64,000 nucleotides of DNA from Luteolibacter algae (lineage in GTDB: Bacteria; Verrucomicrobiota; Verrucomicrobiia; Verrucomicrobiales; Akkermansiaceae), in assembly GCF_042683045.1 (NCBI RefSeq), contig NZ_JBHUIT010000002.1, forward strand, positions 620,001-684,000. Reading direction: 5' to 3'. Below the pieces are notes generated by a model. The model saw only the letters and a list, made by a program, of their open reading frames with translations. It had not been told where the DNA came from and made no database searches. The position numbers were made by a program, and so were the translations under genes. Positions 17,057-25,314 of the stretch are shown piece by piece (within the stretch, counting starts at the first letter, position 1; every line of letters starts with the position of its first letter).

Positions 17057-18539
17057 AAACGTAGGCGTGCGAATTTTCAAAATCCTCCGGAATGGTGATC
17101 GAGAGGCTTTGTTTGTCTCGGGTCCAGGTAATATCTCCGGAATAGCCTAGAAGGGTGATGCCTTTGATCTCATCGTTATACGCAGTTTCGCTGAGTTCTT
17201 CTATGGTCACGGGTGCGTTATCCTCGTGACGATCCAGAGCGATGGCGTAGAGCGTCTGGCCGGACGTTGTAAACCGGATGTCTTCCGGGCCGAATCCATT
17301 GAATTTCAGATCACCCAGATGGCCGTCTCCTCCTGCTTTTGTATCGCCTTCGCCATACACGAACCAAGGGCGGGAGCTATAGATCGCCTCGCCGTTGATT
17401 TTGAGCCAGGCACCCATACTGCGGAGAATTTCCCGCTGTTCATCGGGGATGGTGCCGTCCGGAGCCGGCGCAATGTTGAGCAGCAGACAGCCGTTTTTAC
17501 TGACAATGTCGATCAGATCGTCCGTGAGCCTGTCGGCGGAGTAATACTCCGGCGCAGTGACATAAGACCAAGTATTCTTCGCAATTGATGTATCTGTGAG
17601 CCACGGGTCCGGATAGATATCGGGCATGCGGGAGCGCTCTAGATCGACAGTGCCCGTGCCGACGATAAGATCCGGGCGTTTGTAGCTGAGGACCGCCTCC
17701 CGCTGATTCTCATGGCTGCTATTGTAATAAAAAGCCGCCATTTCCTTCCGGGTCTGCTCCGGCAGAATTTGCATGCGGTTATCGAACCAGAGTAAATCCG
17801 GCTGGTAGCCTGTCACCACTTCTTTCACCCGGGCCAGCCAATCATCGGCGAAAGCTTGATCCGGCATCGGATCCACCCGCATGGGATCAAGCTTGCCGTT
17901 TGCCTGCTTGGTGGAAAACCCCGTCATCGGGACCGAAGGGCCGTAGAGATCCTGATAATGGGGATCTGCGCTGTCAGGCTCCGGTTGCTCGCTGGAAAAC
18001 CAGCCGTATTTCCACTGGTGGTGCATGCTGACCATGAACTTGAGGTCGGTTTTCCGGATCGCTTTTTCCATCTCCGCCACGATGTCCCGTTTCGGTCCCA
18101 TGTTCGCAGCATTCCATTTTGTTTGCTTTGATGCCCACATGGGAAAGCCATCCGCATGTTCACCCACAGGACCGGCAAAACGAGCTCCGGCCTCGATGAA
18201 AAGTTTCACCCATTCATCCGCATCGAAATTTTCCGCGGTGAACTTCGGAATAATGTCCTTGTAGCCGAACTCCGAGAGCGGCCCGTAGGTCTCAAGATGG
18301 AATTTGGTCATTTCACCATTCTCACCGTAGACTTTGCGTCCATACCAATCGCTGTGATCCGGAGCCATTGTGGCGGAATAGGGACCCCAATGGGTGTAAA
18401 TGCCGAATTTCGCATCCTGGAACCACTGAGGGCGTTCGTATTTCCTTAGCGAATTCCAATCGGCGGAAAATGGCTCGGCATGGATGATGCCTAGTCCGAG
18501 GCAGCTGGCTATTAGGGCGAAGTAGGATTTTGTGGTCAT
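17040..18539 (-). CDS. Secreted alpha-L-fucosidase, GH29
   Basis: Glycoside hydrolase family 29 enzyme that releases terminal fucose from glycans with retention of configuration. The 499-residue protein has a signal peptide (cleavage near HAEP, residues 20-23), so it acts in the periplasm or outside. The N-terminal barrel begins WFQDAKFGIYTHWGPYS. The HHQWKYGWFSSE region and LLWFDNRM follow; the Asp in WFDN (about residue 253) fits the catalytic nucleophile. NIAPAPDGTIP and a C-terminal beta-sandwich complete the usual two-domain layout. It is monocistronic by context. The substrate could be fucose-containing algal or host polysaccharide, or the cell's own glycan. Confidence 0.95.
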   Translation of the reverse strand: MTTKSYFALIASCLGLGIIHAEPFSADWNSLRKYERPQWFQDAKFGIYTHWGPYSATMAPDHSDWYGRKVYGENGEMTKFHLETYGPLSEFGYKDIIPKFTAENFDADEWVKLFIEAGARFAGPVGEHADGFPMWASKQTKWNAANMGPKRDIVAEMEKAIRKTDLKFMVSMHHQWKYGWFSSEQPEPDSADPHYQDLYGPSVPMTGFSTKQANGKLDPMRVDPMPDQAFADDWLARVKEVVTGYQPDLLWFDNRMQILPEQTRKEMAAFYYNSSHENQREAVLSYKRPDLIVGTGTVDLERSRMPDIYPDPWLTDTSIAKNTWSYVTAPEYYSADRLTDDLIDIVSKNGCLLLNIAPAPDGTIPDEQREILRSMGAWLKINGEAIYSSRPWFVYGEGDTKAGGDGHLGDLKFNGFGPEDIRFTTSGQTLYAIALDRHEDNAPVTIEELSETAYNDEIKGITLLGYSGDITWTRDKQSLSITIPEDFENSHAYVFKIHR

Positions 18540-18738
18540 GAGAAATAAGAGTGTGGGGTGCGACTGTCTGTCTGCTCGGGGAGCGCTGGATTACGCGGCC
18601 CAAGCGGGGAATGTATCGGTGGGATCGATTGCTGCAGATAATGGTATTGGGTAGTCGAAGGTCGGAGCCGATTGTTTCCAAATGAAAAATTTGTGATTAC
18701 TTACTTGGTATTTTTATAGGCTCTCATTCTATTGCTGC

Positions 18739-19413
18739 ATGAATGAAAATCCTCACAACACCCCGGCGGACAGGTTCGCGGGGATACCTCCAACGGATGA
18801 TATCGCAAAGCAACTGGCGGGAATCCAATATCCGCTGCGATTGAGTTTCAAAGTTCTGGCATTGGCGAGTCAGGCGACGGTTGTCGATGCTTCGGGAAAG
18901 ACAGTTCTTTATACCAAACAGAAGATGTTCAAATTCCGTGAACACGTGGAGATCTACACGGACAAAAGCCGCGCGACACGTCTGGCGGATATCCGGGCGA
19001 ACAAGGTAATTGATTGGTCCGCCCGATATGTCTCCACGGATGCGGACGGAAGGGAAATCGGTGCTGTGGGCCGGAAAGGCTGGCGCTCGATCTGGAGGGC
19101 GCATTACGAAACGTTCAATCCGGGCGATAACGTGCCGGATTTCTCGATTCGCGAGGAGAATCCTGCCGCGAAACTGATGGACGGCTTGCTTGGCGATATC
19201 CCCGTCCTAGGCCTTGCCACAGGTTATTTATTTCATCCCAAATATCTTGCCACCCGCTCCAATGGGGAGCCTGCAATGCGTTTGGAAAAGAAGGCAGCCT
19301 TTTTCGAAGGGCGATTCATGATCGAAAAAATTGGCGAAATGACCCCGCGCGAGGAGCTGAATCTGATCCTTTCGTTCATGATGTTGGTCATGCTAGAGCG
19401 GAAACGCGGCTGA
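18739..19413 (+). CDS. LURP-one/Tubby-like beta-barrel protein, function unknown
   Basis: A 224-residue protein with no signal peptide. Residues 33-215 look like one LURP-one-related (Tubby-like) barrel: SFKVLALASQATVVDASGKTV, then YTKQKMFKFREHVEIYTD, a repeated strand pattern, and FFEGRFMIEKIGEM near the end. LYF-type hydrophobic residues at 150-170 (LGLATGYLFHP) suggest membrane contact, as in the related phospholipid scramblases. Family assignment is by pattern and not certain; no activity is claimed. It precedes the MoxR-Bat operon by 174 bases and may be separately transcribed. Confidence 0.6.
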   Translation: MNENPHNTPADRFAGIPPTDDIAKQLAGIQYPLRLSFKVLALASQATVVDASGKTVLYTKQKMFKFREHVEIYTDKSRATRLADIRANKVIDWSARYVSTDADGREIGAVGRKGWRSIWRAHYETFNPGDNVPDFSIREENPAAKLMDGLLGDIPVLGLATGYLFHPKYLATRSNGEPAMRLEKKAAFFEGRFMIEKIGEMTPREELNLILSFMMLVMLERKRG

Positions 19414-19587
19414 TTTTGCTCTTTTTCCGTTTAAATTCCAGAGCCGCAGGAATTTCCCATCCGGAAGGCCATCTCTTGCAAAATGTGTCCAAATCCGCGT
19501 TTTGGGTGCTAGGAACCGGCTCTGGGATTCGTATAAACTGATGTCCACGTTTTGCGTCTCCCGCAAGCTTCCCATTTTACTTCGATA

Positions 19588-20556
19588 ATGACTGAACTCT
19601 CATCCCATACTGAAAAACTGGCCAAAATCCGTGAGTCCATCGGGCAAGTCGTCGTTGGTCAGGAAAACCTCGTAGATCGTCTCCTGCTCGCGATGCTGTG
19701 CAATGGCCACGTGCTGCTGGAGGGAGTTCCCGGTGTTGCGAAGACTTTGACGGTCAATACCCTGGCGAAGGCGGTGCATGCCACTTTCAGCCGGATCCAG
19801 TTTACTCCGGATCTCCTGCCCGGCGATCTGACCGGGACATTGATCTACGATCCCCGGACTCATGAATTCACGCCGGAAAAAGGACCGATCTTTGCCAATC
19901 TGCTCCTTGCCGATGAGATCAACCGCGCTCCGGCGAAGGTGCAGAGTGCTCTTCTCGAAGCGATGCAGGAAAAGCAGGTCACTCTCGGGAAAGAGACGTT
20001 TCCGCTGCCCAAACCTTTCCTCGTGCTGGCGACGCAAAACCCGGTGGAGCAGGAGGGCACCTACCAGCTTCCGGAAGCCCAGGTCGATCGGTTCATGTTC
20101 AAGCTAAAGGTGGGCTATCCGCCGATGGAGGAGGAATTGATCGTGATGCAGCGCATGGCGCGTGCCCAGCCATTATTGGAGATCGCGGCGATCATGACAC
20201 TTGAGGAACTGATGGAAATGCGTGCGGCTCTGGAGAAAATCTTCATCGATGAAAAAGTCGAGCGTTACATCCTGCGTCTCGTGGATGCCTCACGTTACCC
20301 GGAAAACTACGGGCTGGAGCTCGGTAGATATCTGCGCTTCGGAGCATCGCCCCGGGCTTCTATTTTCCTATCACTTGCCGCGCGCGGGCAGGCAATGATG
20401 AAGGGCCGTGATTATGCGACTCCGCAGGACGTGAAGGATGTCGCCCACGATATCCTACGCCACAGGCTGGCGATATCCTACCGTGCGGAAGCCGAGGGAA
20501 TGACCTCGGATGACATTTTGGATCAGATTCTTTCCAAGGTTCCGGTGACTGTTTGA
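19588..20556 (+). CDS. MoxR-family AAA+ ATPase
   Basis: A 322-residue cytosolic AAA+ ATPase. Walker A is GVPGVAKT, the MoxR variant; Walker B is LLADEINRAPAK; sensor ATQNPVEQEGTYQLPEAQVDRF follows; the lid domain has GASPRASIFL. MoxR ATPases are thought to act as chaperones for proteins with von Willebrand A (VWA) domains, two of which are encoded just downstream. The start is the ATG at 19588; the frame extends to 19552 but with no support. It opens an operon with DUF58, an unnamed membrane protein, two VWA proteins and a fused BatD/E protein, spaced by 31 bases or less. Confidence 0.95.
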   Translation: MTELSSHTEKLAKIRESIGQVVVGQENLVDRLLLAMLCNGHVLLEGVPGVAKTLTVNTLAKAVHATFSRIQFTPDLLPGDLTGTLIYDPRTHEFTPEKGPIFANLLLADEINRAPAKVQSALLEAMQEKQVTLGKETFPLPKPFLVLATQNPVEQEGTYQLPEAQVDRFMFKLKVGYPPMEEELIVMQRMARAQPLLEIAAIMTLEELMEMRAALEKIFIDEKVERYILRLVDASRYPENYGLELGRYLRFGASPRASIFLSLAARGQAMMKGRDYATPQDVKDVAHDILRHRLAISYRAEAEGMTSDDILDQILSKVPVTV

Positions 20557-20587
20557 GCGTGGAAGACGCAGTTAAACCACGGCTTTA

Positions 20588-21436
20588 ATGTTAGAAGATC
20601 TCGATAAAAACCTCAGCTTTCTGGAACTCAAGTGCCGGCGTCCGGTCGAGCATCTGTTGGCCGGAGAATACCGGTCGGTCTTTCGGGGCCGTGGTGTGGA
20701 GTTTGAGGACGTGCGTCCCTATCAGCCGGGTGACGATGTCCGGACCATGGACTGGAAAGTCACAGCCCGCACGGGAGTGGCCCACATCAAACGTCACATC
20801 GAGGAGCGTGAGCAGTTCGTCTATCTTCTGGTCGACCTGTCTGGATCGATATTGCACGGAGCGGACGGAAAGACGCGGCGGACTGTCGTCGAGGTCTGCT
20901 CGCTCATCACGATGGCGGCAATAAAAAACCAGGACCGGGTCGGCCTGGTGCTTTTCACGGACCGGGTGGAGATGATCATTCCTCCTGGGAAAGGGCGCAG
21001 CCATGCGATGCGGATCATGGATGCGTTATTGAACTTCCAGCCACAAGGGAAGGGCACCGGTTTCGCGGAGATGTTCACGACCTTCGGTCATTTGGCCCGG
21101 AAGCATTCGGCGACGTTTGTGGTCTCGGATTTCCTGAGCTCGGATTTTTTACAGGAGATGCAGGCATTGACTTTGCGGCATGATATGAATGCGATCCGCA
21201 TAGAATCCTCGTCTGTGACCAAAACAAAAATCTCTGGCCTGGTCAGAATGAAGGATGCGGAAAGTGGAAGACAGAGGGTTGTGGATTTGAAATCCGGCGA
21301 CGGGGACGATGGTTCGGTGCTGCGGCAGCAAATGGTGGAAGCCGGTGTGAATTTGATGGAACTCGCTGTCGGTCAGGACTGCGTCGAGAGCTTGGCAGGA
21401 TTTTTCCATGCGCGTCAGCGTATGGTTACGCGATGA
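20588..21436 (+). CDS. DUF58 domain protein
   Basis: A 282-residue soluble protein with the DUF58 signature: GEYRSVFRGRGVEFEDVRPY followed by GDDVRTMDWKVTARTG (about residues 27-68). A VWA-like half comes next, with LLVDLSGS as a MIDAS-like motif and VLFTDRVE. DUF58 proteins nearly always follow a MoxR gene; their role is thought to be in assembling or regulating envelope complexes with the ATPase. It lies 31 bases after moxR and 13 before the next gene. No Shine-Dalgarno is seen before the ATG. Confidence 0.95.
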   Translation: MLEDLDKNLSFLELKCRRPVEHLLAGEYRSVFRGRGVEFEDVRPYQPGDDVRTMDWKVTARTGVAHIKRHIEEREQFVYLLVDLSGSILHGADGKTRRTVVEVCSLITMAAIKNQDRVGLVLFTDRVEMIIPPGKGRSHAMRIMDALLNFQPQGKGTGFAEMFTTFGHLARKHSATFVVSDFLSSDFLQEMQALTLRHDMNAIRIESSSVTKTKISGLVRMKDAESGRQRVVDLKSGDGDDGSVLRQQMVEAGVNLMELAVGQDCVESLAGFFHARQRMVTR

Positions 21437-21449
21437 AACGGGAGGCTGA

Positions 21450-22217
21450 ATGATGAGCGTTTATTCCCATCCGACATTCCGCGCGCTGCTGTGCTTCTTT
21501 TCTCTGTTCACGGCGATTGCCGCGCAACCGGAGATTGTTTTGGAGTGGTCGAAAGACCGCTGTGAAATCGGCGAGGTGGTGAAGCTGAAAGCGAAGATGA
21601 GGAGTGATGATGTCGCTGGTTTCGAGTTGAAAACCGCGCCGAATCGCTCGGTGGAATGGATTGGGCATGAGAGTGGCGTGCTCCGTTTTGAGAGAGGTAT
21701 CTATGTGCTGGAGGAAACGTTGATCGCCCAGCCGACACGACCCGGCACGGTCCAACTTGCGAAAATTCCTGCTGAAGTAAAAGATGGTGAAAGGCTTTTT
21801 CAGCTGGAGCTGACGGTGCCACCGTTGGAGGTAAGCGGCTATGGTGGTGACAAGGATGACGATTTTTCTCCACAGCCGCTGCCGGCCGAGAGTGTCTCTA
21901 ATGTGGCAAAGCGCCATGCGGGGTGGATAATTCTCGTGCTGCTGGCGCTGGGTGGCGGAATTGTTTTCAAAATTCGCTCGAATCGCAGCAGGCAGGGCTC
22001 CGGTCCGGTGGCTGATGCGTCCCCGGCGCTGCCTGAAAGGTTGAGGATTATCTCGGAATGCGGGACTCCACCGCAGGGTGAGATTGAACGTTTACTGGCA
22101 GAAAAGGCCGGCGACCTGCCGCCGCTGCTTCGGCAGGCTCTGGAACGTGTCGCGTATGCACAGGATGCGGATTGGGCGGCTGTTTGTGAATTGATCCGCA
22201 AGGAGGTGGCACGATGA
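21450..22217 (+). CDS. Unnamed single-pass membrane protein of the MoxR-Bat operon
   Basis: I do not recognise a family. The 255-residue protein has a signal peptide (to about AIAAQ, residue 26), a periplasmic domain of about 130 residues rich in beta strands, one membrane helix (about 155-175, GWIILVLLALGGGIVF), and a cytosolic tail. Its place between DUF58 and the VWA genes is where many genomes have a short DUF4381 protein, which likewise has one membrane helix. GGAGG at 21441-21445 precedes the ATG; the ATG at 21453 is also possible. Its end overlaps the next gene by four bases (ATGA), which suggests translational coupling. Confidence 0.75.
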   Translation: MMSVYSHPTFRALLCFFSLFTAIAAQPEIVLEWSKDRCEIGEVVKLKAKMRSDDVAGFELKTAPNRSVEWIGHESGVLRFERGIYVLEETLIAQPTRPGTVQLAKIPAEVKDGERLFQLELTVPPLEVSGYGGDKDDDFSPQPLPAESVSNVAKRHAGWIILVLLALGGGIVFKIRSNRSRQGSGPVADASPALPERLRIISECGTPPQGEIERLLAEKAGDLPPLLRQALERVAYAQDADWAAVCELIRKEVAR

Positions 22218-23239
22218 GTTTTTTATATCCTTGGGTGTTGACTCTGATTTTGCCGGTTCTGTGGTGGCTTTTCCGCAGTCGTTCGCGGGCGTCTCTCGTT
22301 GTAGCCTCGCTGGAGCCTTGGGAAGGCAAGCAAGAAGGCCGTGCGCGGTTTTTGTGGCTGCCGAAGGCGCTCCGGGCTGTTGCTTATGTATTCTTTATTG
22401 TCGCGCTTGCCCGCCCACAGGGGACGGCGGATTATAATATGGAGCAGACCGACGGAATCGCGATTCAAATGCTTGTGGATGTCTCAAGCAGTATGGATAT
22501 GAGCATCCGGGATGCTGATGGAAAATCCGCGACACGGATGGATGTGGCAAAGGAAATGGTGGAGTCCTTCATCGCTGGCGACGGAAAAAAATTGAAGGGT
22601 CGCGATGATGATCTGATCGGGCTTATCACATTTGCCCGGTATGCGGATACCCGCAGTCCCTTGACGCTCGGTCACGATGCCCTGCTACAAATTGTGCGCC
22701 ATCTCAGTATCCAGGAGCGTCCAAACGAGGATGGAACGGCCTACGGCGATGCGTTGGCAATTGCCGCGGCGCGTCTGAAAAATCCTGAAGAACTCCTCTA
22801 TGGTGCGCATGCGGAGGATGCATCAAAGATCAAAAGTCGCGTGATTATTCTGCTGACGGATGGCGAAAACAATTCCGGCGCACACCTTCCGGTGGAGGCG
22901 GCCGGTCTTGCCAAGCATTGGGGGTGCCGGATTTATACGGTTAGTCTCGGAGATGCTCCGGCGGTGCCGCGTGATGGTGTGGCTGTCAGCCGCTTGAGCC
23001 CTGCGGAAAAAGTGCTGGAACATATTAGCGTGGAAACGGGAGGAGCGTTTTGGCAGGCGCATGACTTTGAGTCGCTCCGCTCGGTTTACGAAGAGATCGA
23101 TAAGCTCGAAACATCGGAAATATCGGTGCGGTCTTTTGAGCGGGTTGCCGAATGGTTGGCGATTCCATTGGCGATCGGTCTTTTCGCTCTATTGTTGAGT
23201 CTCGTATTGGAAGCCACCTGGTTGAGGATTGTGCCATGA
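22214..23239 (+). CDS. batA: BatA-like VWA-domain membrane protein
   Basis: A 341-residue inner-membrane protein: two N-terminal helices (about 5-20 and 53-67), a periplasmic VWA domain (about 80-300) and a C-terminal helix (about 312-335). The metal-binding MIDAS motif is DVSSS at 89-93, with the conserved Thr in DGTAYGDAL and LLTDGENNSG. It matches BatA of the Bacteroides aerotolerance operons. A strong AAGGAGG ribosome site lies just before the ATG. It overlaps the preceding and the following genes by four bases each. The Bat name reflects homology only; a role in oxygen tolerance here is not shown. Confidence 0.92.
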   Translation: MSFLYPWVLTLILPVLWWLFRSRSRASLVVASLEPWEGKQEGRARFLWLPKALRAVAYVFFIVALARPQGTADYNMEQTDGIAIQMLVDVSSSMDMSIRDADGKSATRMDVAKEMVESFIAGDGKKLKGRDDDLIGLITFARYADTRSPLTLGHDALLQIVRHLSIQERPNEDGTAYGDALAIAAARLKNPEELLYGAHAEDASKIKSRVIILLTDGENNSGAHLPVEAAGLAKHWGCRIYTVSLGDAPAVPRDGVAVSRLSPAEKVLEHISVETGGAFWQAHDFESLRSVYEEIDKLETSEISVRSFERVAEWLAIPLAIGLFALLLSLVLEATWLRIVP

Positions 23240-25314
23240 TAGGATTTGTATTTCAGAACCCGGGAATGTTGCCGCTGGCCTTGGTGGCCGCCCCTTTGTG
23301 GTGGCTACTCGCGTATGCGCGGAAGTGTCGTATGGCAGTGCTGGAAGCGATGGGCGGCGGTATTCCCACTCACCGGATGCGCAGGGATTTTCTGCGGGTA
23401 GCGGCGTTCGTGCTTCTCGTCCTGGCACTAGCCCGGCCTGGTTATTCTCCGCGGATGGAGCCCTCTTCCCGCAGTGGCCGTGATGTCGTTTTCGCTCTTG
23501 ATGTCTCGCGCAGCATGCTGGCGGAAGATGCCACACCATCCAGGCTGGAGGTTTCCAAACAAGCGCTCCGCGATGCGTTGAAGGCGATGAGCACAGAGAG
23601 AGTGGGGCTCGTGGTTTATGCCGGGAGTGCTTCGGTTCTTTGCCCGTTGACGTATGATTATGATTTCGTGCGATATATGCTTGAGCAGGCCCAACCGCGC
23701 ACCGTGGATTTCGGTGGGACCACCCTGCAGTCCGCAGTGGAGAAATGTGTGGATCAGGTATTCATGGCGGATCGCGAAGGGATGCAGGATCTGGTCGTTA
23801 TGACAGACGGTGGCGATCATGGCTCGAAGATCGAAAAGATGGTGGAGCTTCTTGATGAGCATCAGGTGGATCTATTGCTACTCGGTGTTGGCGATGAAAA
23901 AAATGGTGCGCCCATTCCGGTGGAGGACGAGGAGGGGAACAAAGTCCTGCTGGAAGAGGACGGGGCTACCATCTTCACCCGCTTGGACGATGCGGCTCTG
24001 CGGGATTTCGCCTCACAGACAGCACGGGTCAATTATCTTGCTGTGGGCACGAGGCCATTCGATCTGGGAACACTTTATAAAGATTTTGCTGCGGCTCGGG
24101 CCCATGAATCGGTAGACTCCGGATCGGGGATTCGCGTCTATCGGGAGGCTGCAGTGTTTTTTCTGATCCCAGCGCTTTTACTGCTCATTCTCGGCGAGGC
24201 GAGCGGATCGTTCGGGTGGATTGGGCTTCGTAGAGGAAAGGCGGCGGTGGCGGTGCTATGCGGTTTGTTGCTGTGGACACCGAGTGTGGCTGAGGCTGCC
24301 GGGAAGGAGTTTATCACGTCTTTTGAGGAGGCTGTGAAAGTGATGGAAAGTGGGAAATACGAGGAGGCTGGTGAACGCTTTTCCGATCTTTTCGCGAAGA
24401 CCGAAGCAGGGGTGGCAAGCGCTGCGGAGCTCGCCGCCGCAGAGTTTAATCGTGGATTGTGTCTGTTGAAATTAGCCGAAGGAGAGACATCTACGGCCGC
24501 TTCCCTCGCCATTGCCCACCGTGCCCAGTTGGCCTTTTTATCGGCGAAACGGGGAGACCCGGGACTGGACCGTGCAAGCTTACGGCTGGAGATGACTGCA
24601 AGCATGATGGATGGTTTGCAGCAGAAGCTTGCCGAGGAAGAGGCGGCTCAGGAGGAAATGGAAAATGCTCTGCAGCAGCTCATTGAACGCATCCAGGCCT
24701 TGCTGGAATCCCAGCAAAACCTGGACAATAAGGTCCACGAGGCAGATGGGAATCCTGCGGCCGAGACACAGCCCGGCGAGTTCAAAACCACGCAATCCGA
24801 GATTTTGGATGAGACCACGGAGATCATTGGCGAGATGAACCAATTGGATGAGGCAATGAAAATTCCGATCCCGAACATGCCAGCGGTCGAAAGCGTAATG
24901 ACAGAACCGCTGGTTCTCATGAAAGAGGCTGGCAGCGAGGAACAGCTATCGATCGACAACCTCGTCAACGTAAGTAATTGGCCGGCGGCACGCGCTCATG
25001 GACTGCTGGCAGAGCGGCGCATCCGGGCCGTGCTGGACCTTTTGGCGAATAATAACTCCCAGGATGGCGAGTCCGATGAAGATGGTGAGGAAATGGAAGA
25101 TGAGGGCGAGGACTACGAAATGGAAGAGTCCGATCAAGGGACGCCGGATTCAATGACCATGGAGGGGGATCTCGCGGCAGATTCTGAAATGCAGGAGCTG
25201 CCGGTTCCGAACTACTCTGCGGAAGATATCCTGGCCGAGGAGCAGGGCAGCATGCAATTCCGCCAGCAGAAACGCGGCAAGGCCAGCTCCGCTAAAGTGG
25301 AAAGAGATTACTGA
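23236..25314 (+). CDS. BatB-BatC fusion: VWA protein with periplasmic TPR, coiled coil and acidic tail
   Basis: A 692-residue protein from the ATG at 23236, which overlaps the batA stop. Residues 1-330 resemble BatB: helices near 10-27 and 52-67, VWA domain with MIDAS DVSRS at 89-93, GTTLQSAV and MTDGGDHG, and a helix near 307-322. Residues of about 344-362 (KAAVAVLCGLLLWTPSVAEAA) look like a signal peptide inside the chain. TPR-like helices follow (about 363-450), then a coiled coil (about 460-510), and a tail with long Glu/Asp stretches near 600-640. BatC is normally a separate secreted TPR protein. The fusion point and the fossil signal sequence are seen; function is inferred from family. 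Confidence 0.9.
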   Translation: MIGFVFQNPGMLPLALVAAPLWWLLAYARKCRMAVLEAMGGGIPTHRMRRDFLRVAAFVLLVLALARPGYSPRMEPSSRSGRDVVFALDVSRSMLAEDATPSRLEVSKQALRDALKAMSTERVGLVVYAGSASVLCPLTYDYDFVRYMLEQAQPRTVDFGGTTLQSAVEKCVDQVFMADREGMQDLVVMTDGGDHGSKIEKMVELLDEHQVDLLLLGVGDEKNGAPIPVEDEEGNKVLLEEDGATIFTRLDDAALRDFASQTARVNYLAVGTRPFDLGTLYKDFAAARAHESVDSGSGIRVYREAAVFFLIPALLLLILGEASGSFGWIGLRRGKAAVAVLCGLLLWTPSVAEAAGKEFITSFEEAVKVMESGKYEEAGERFSDLFAKTEAGVASAAELAAAEFNRGLCLLKLAEGETSTAASLAIAHRAQLAFLSAKRGDPGLDRASLRLEMTASMMDGLQQKLAEEEAAQEEMENALQQLIERIQALLESQQNLDNKVHEADGNPAAETQPGEFKTTQSEILDETTEIIGEMNQLDEAMKIPIPNMPAVESVMTEPLVLMKEAGSEEQLSIDNLVNVSNWPAARAHGLLAERRIRAVLDLLANNNSQDGESDEDGEEMEDEGEDYEMEESDQGTPDSMTMEGDLAADSEMQELPVPNYSAEDILAEEQGSMQFRQQKRGKASSAKVERDY

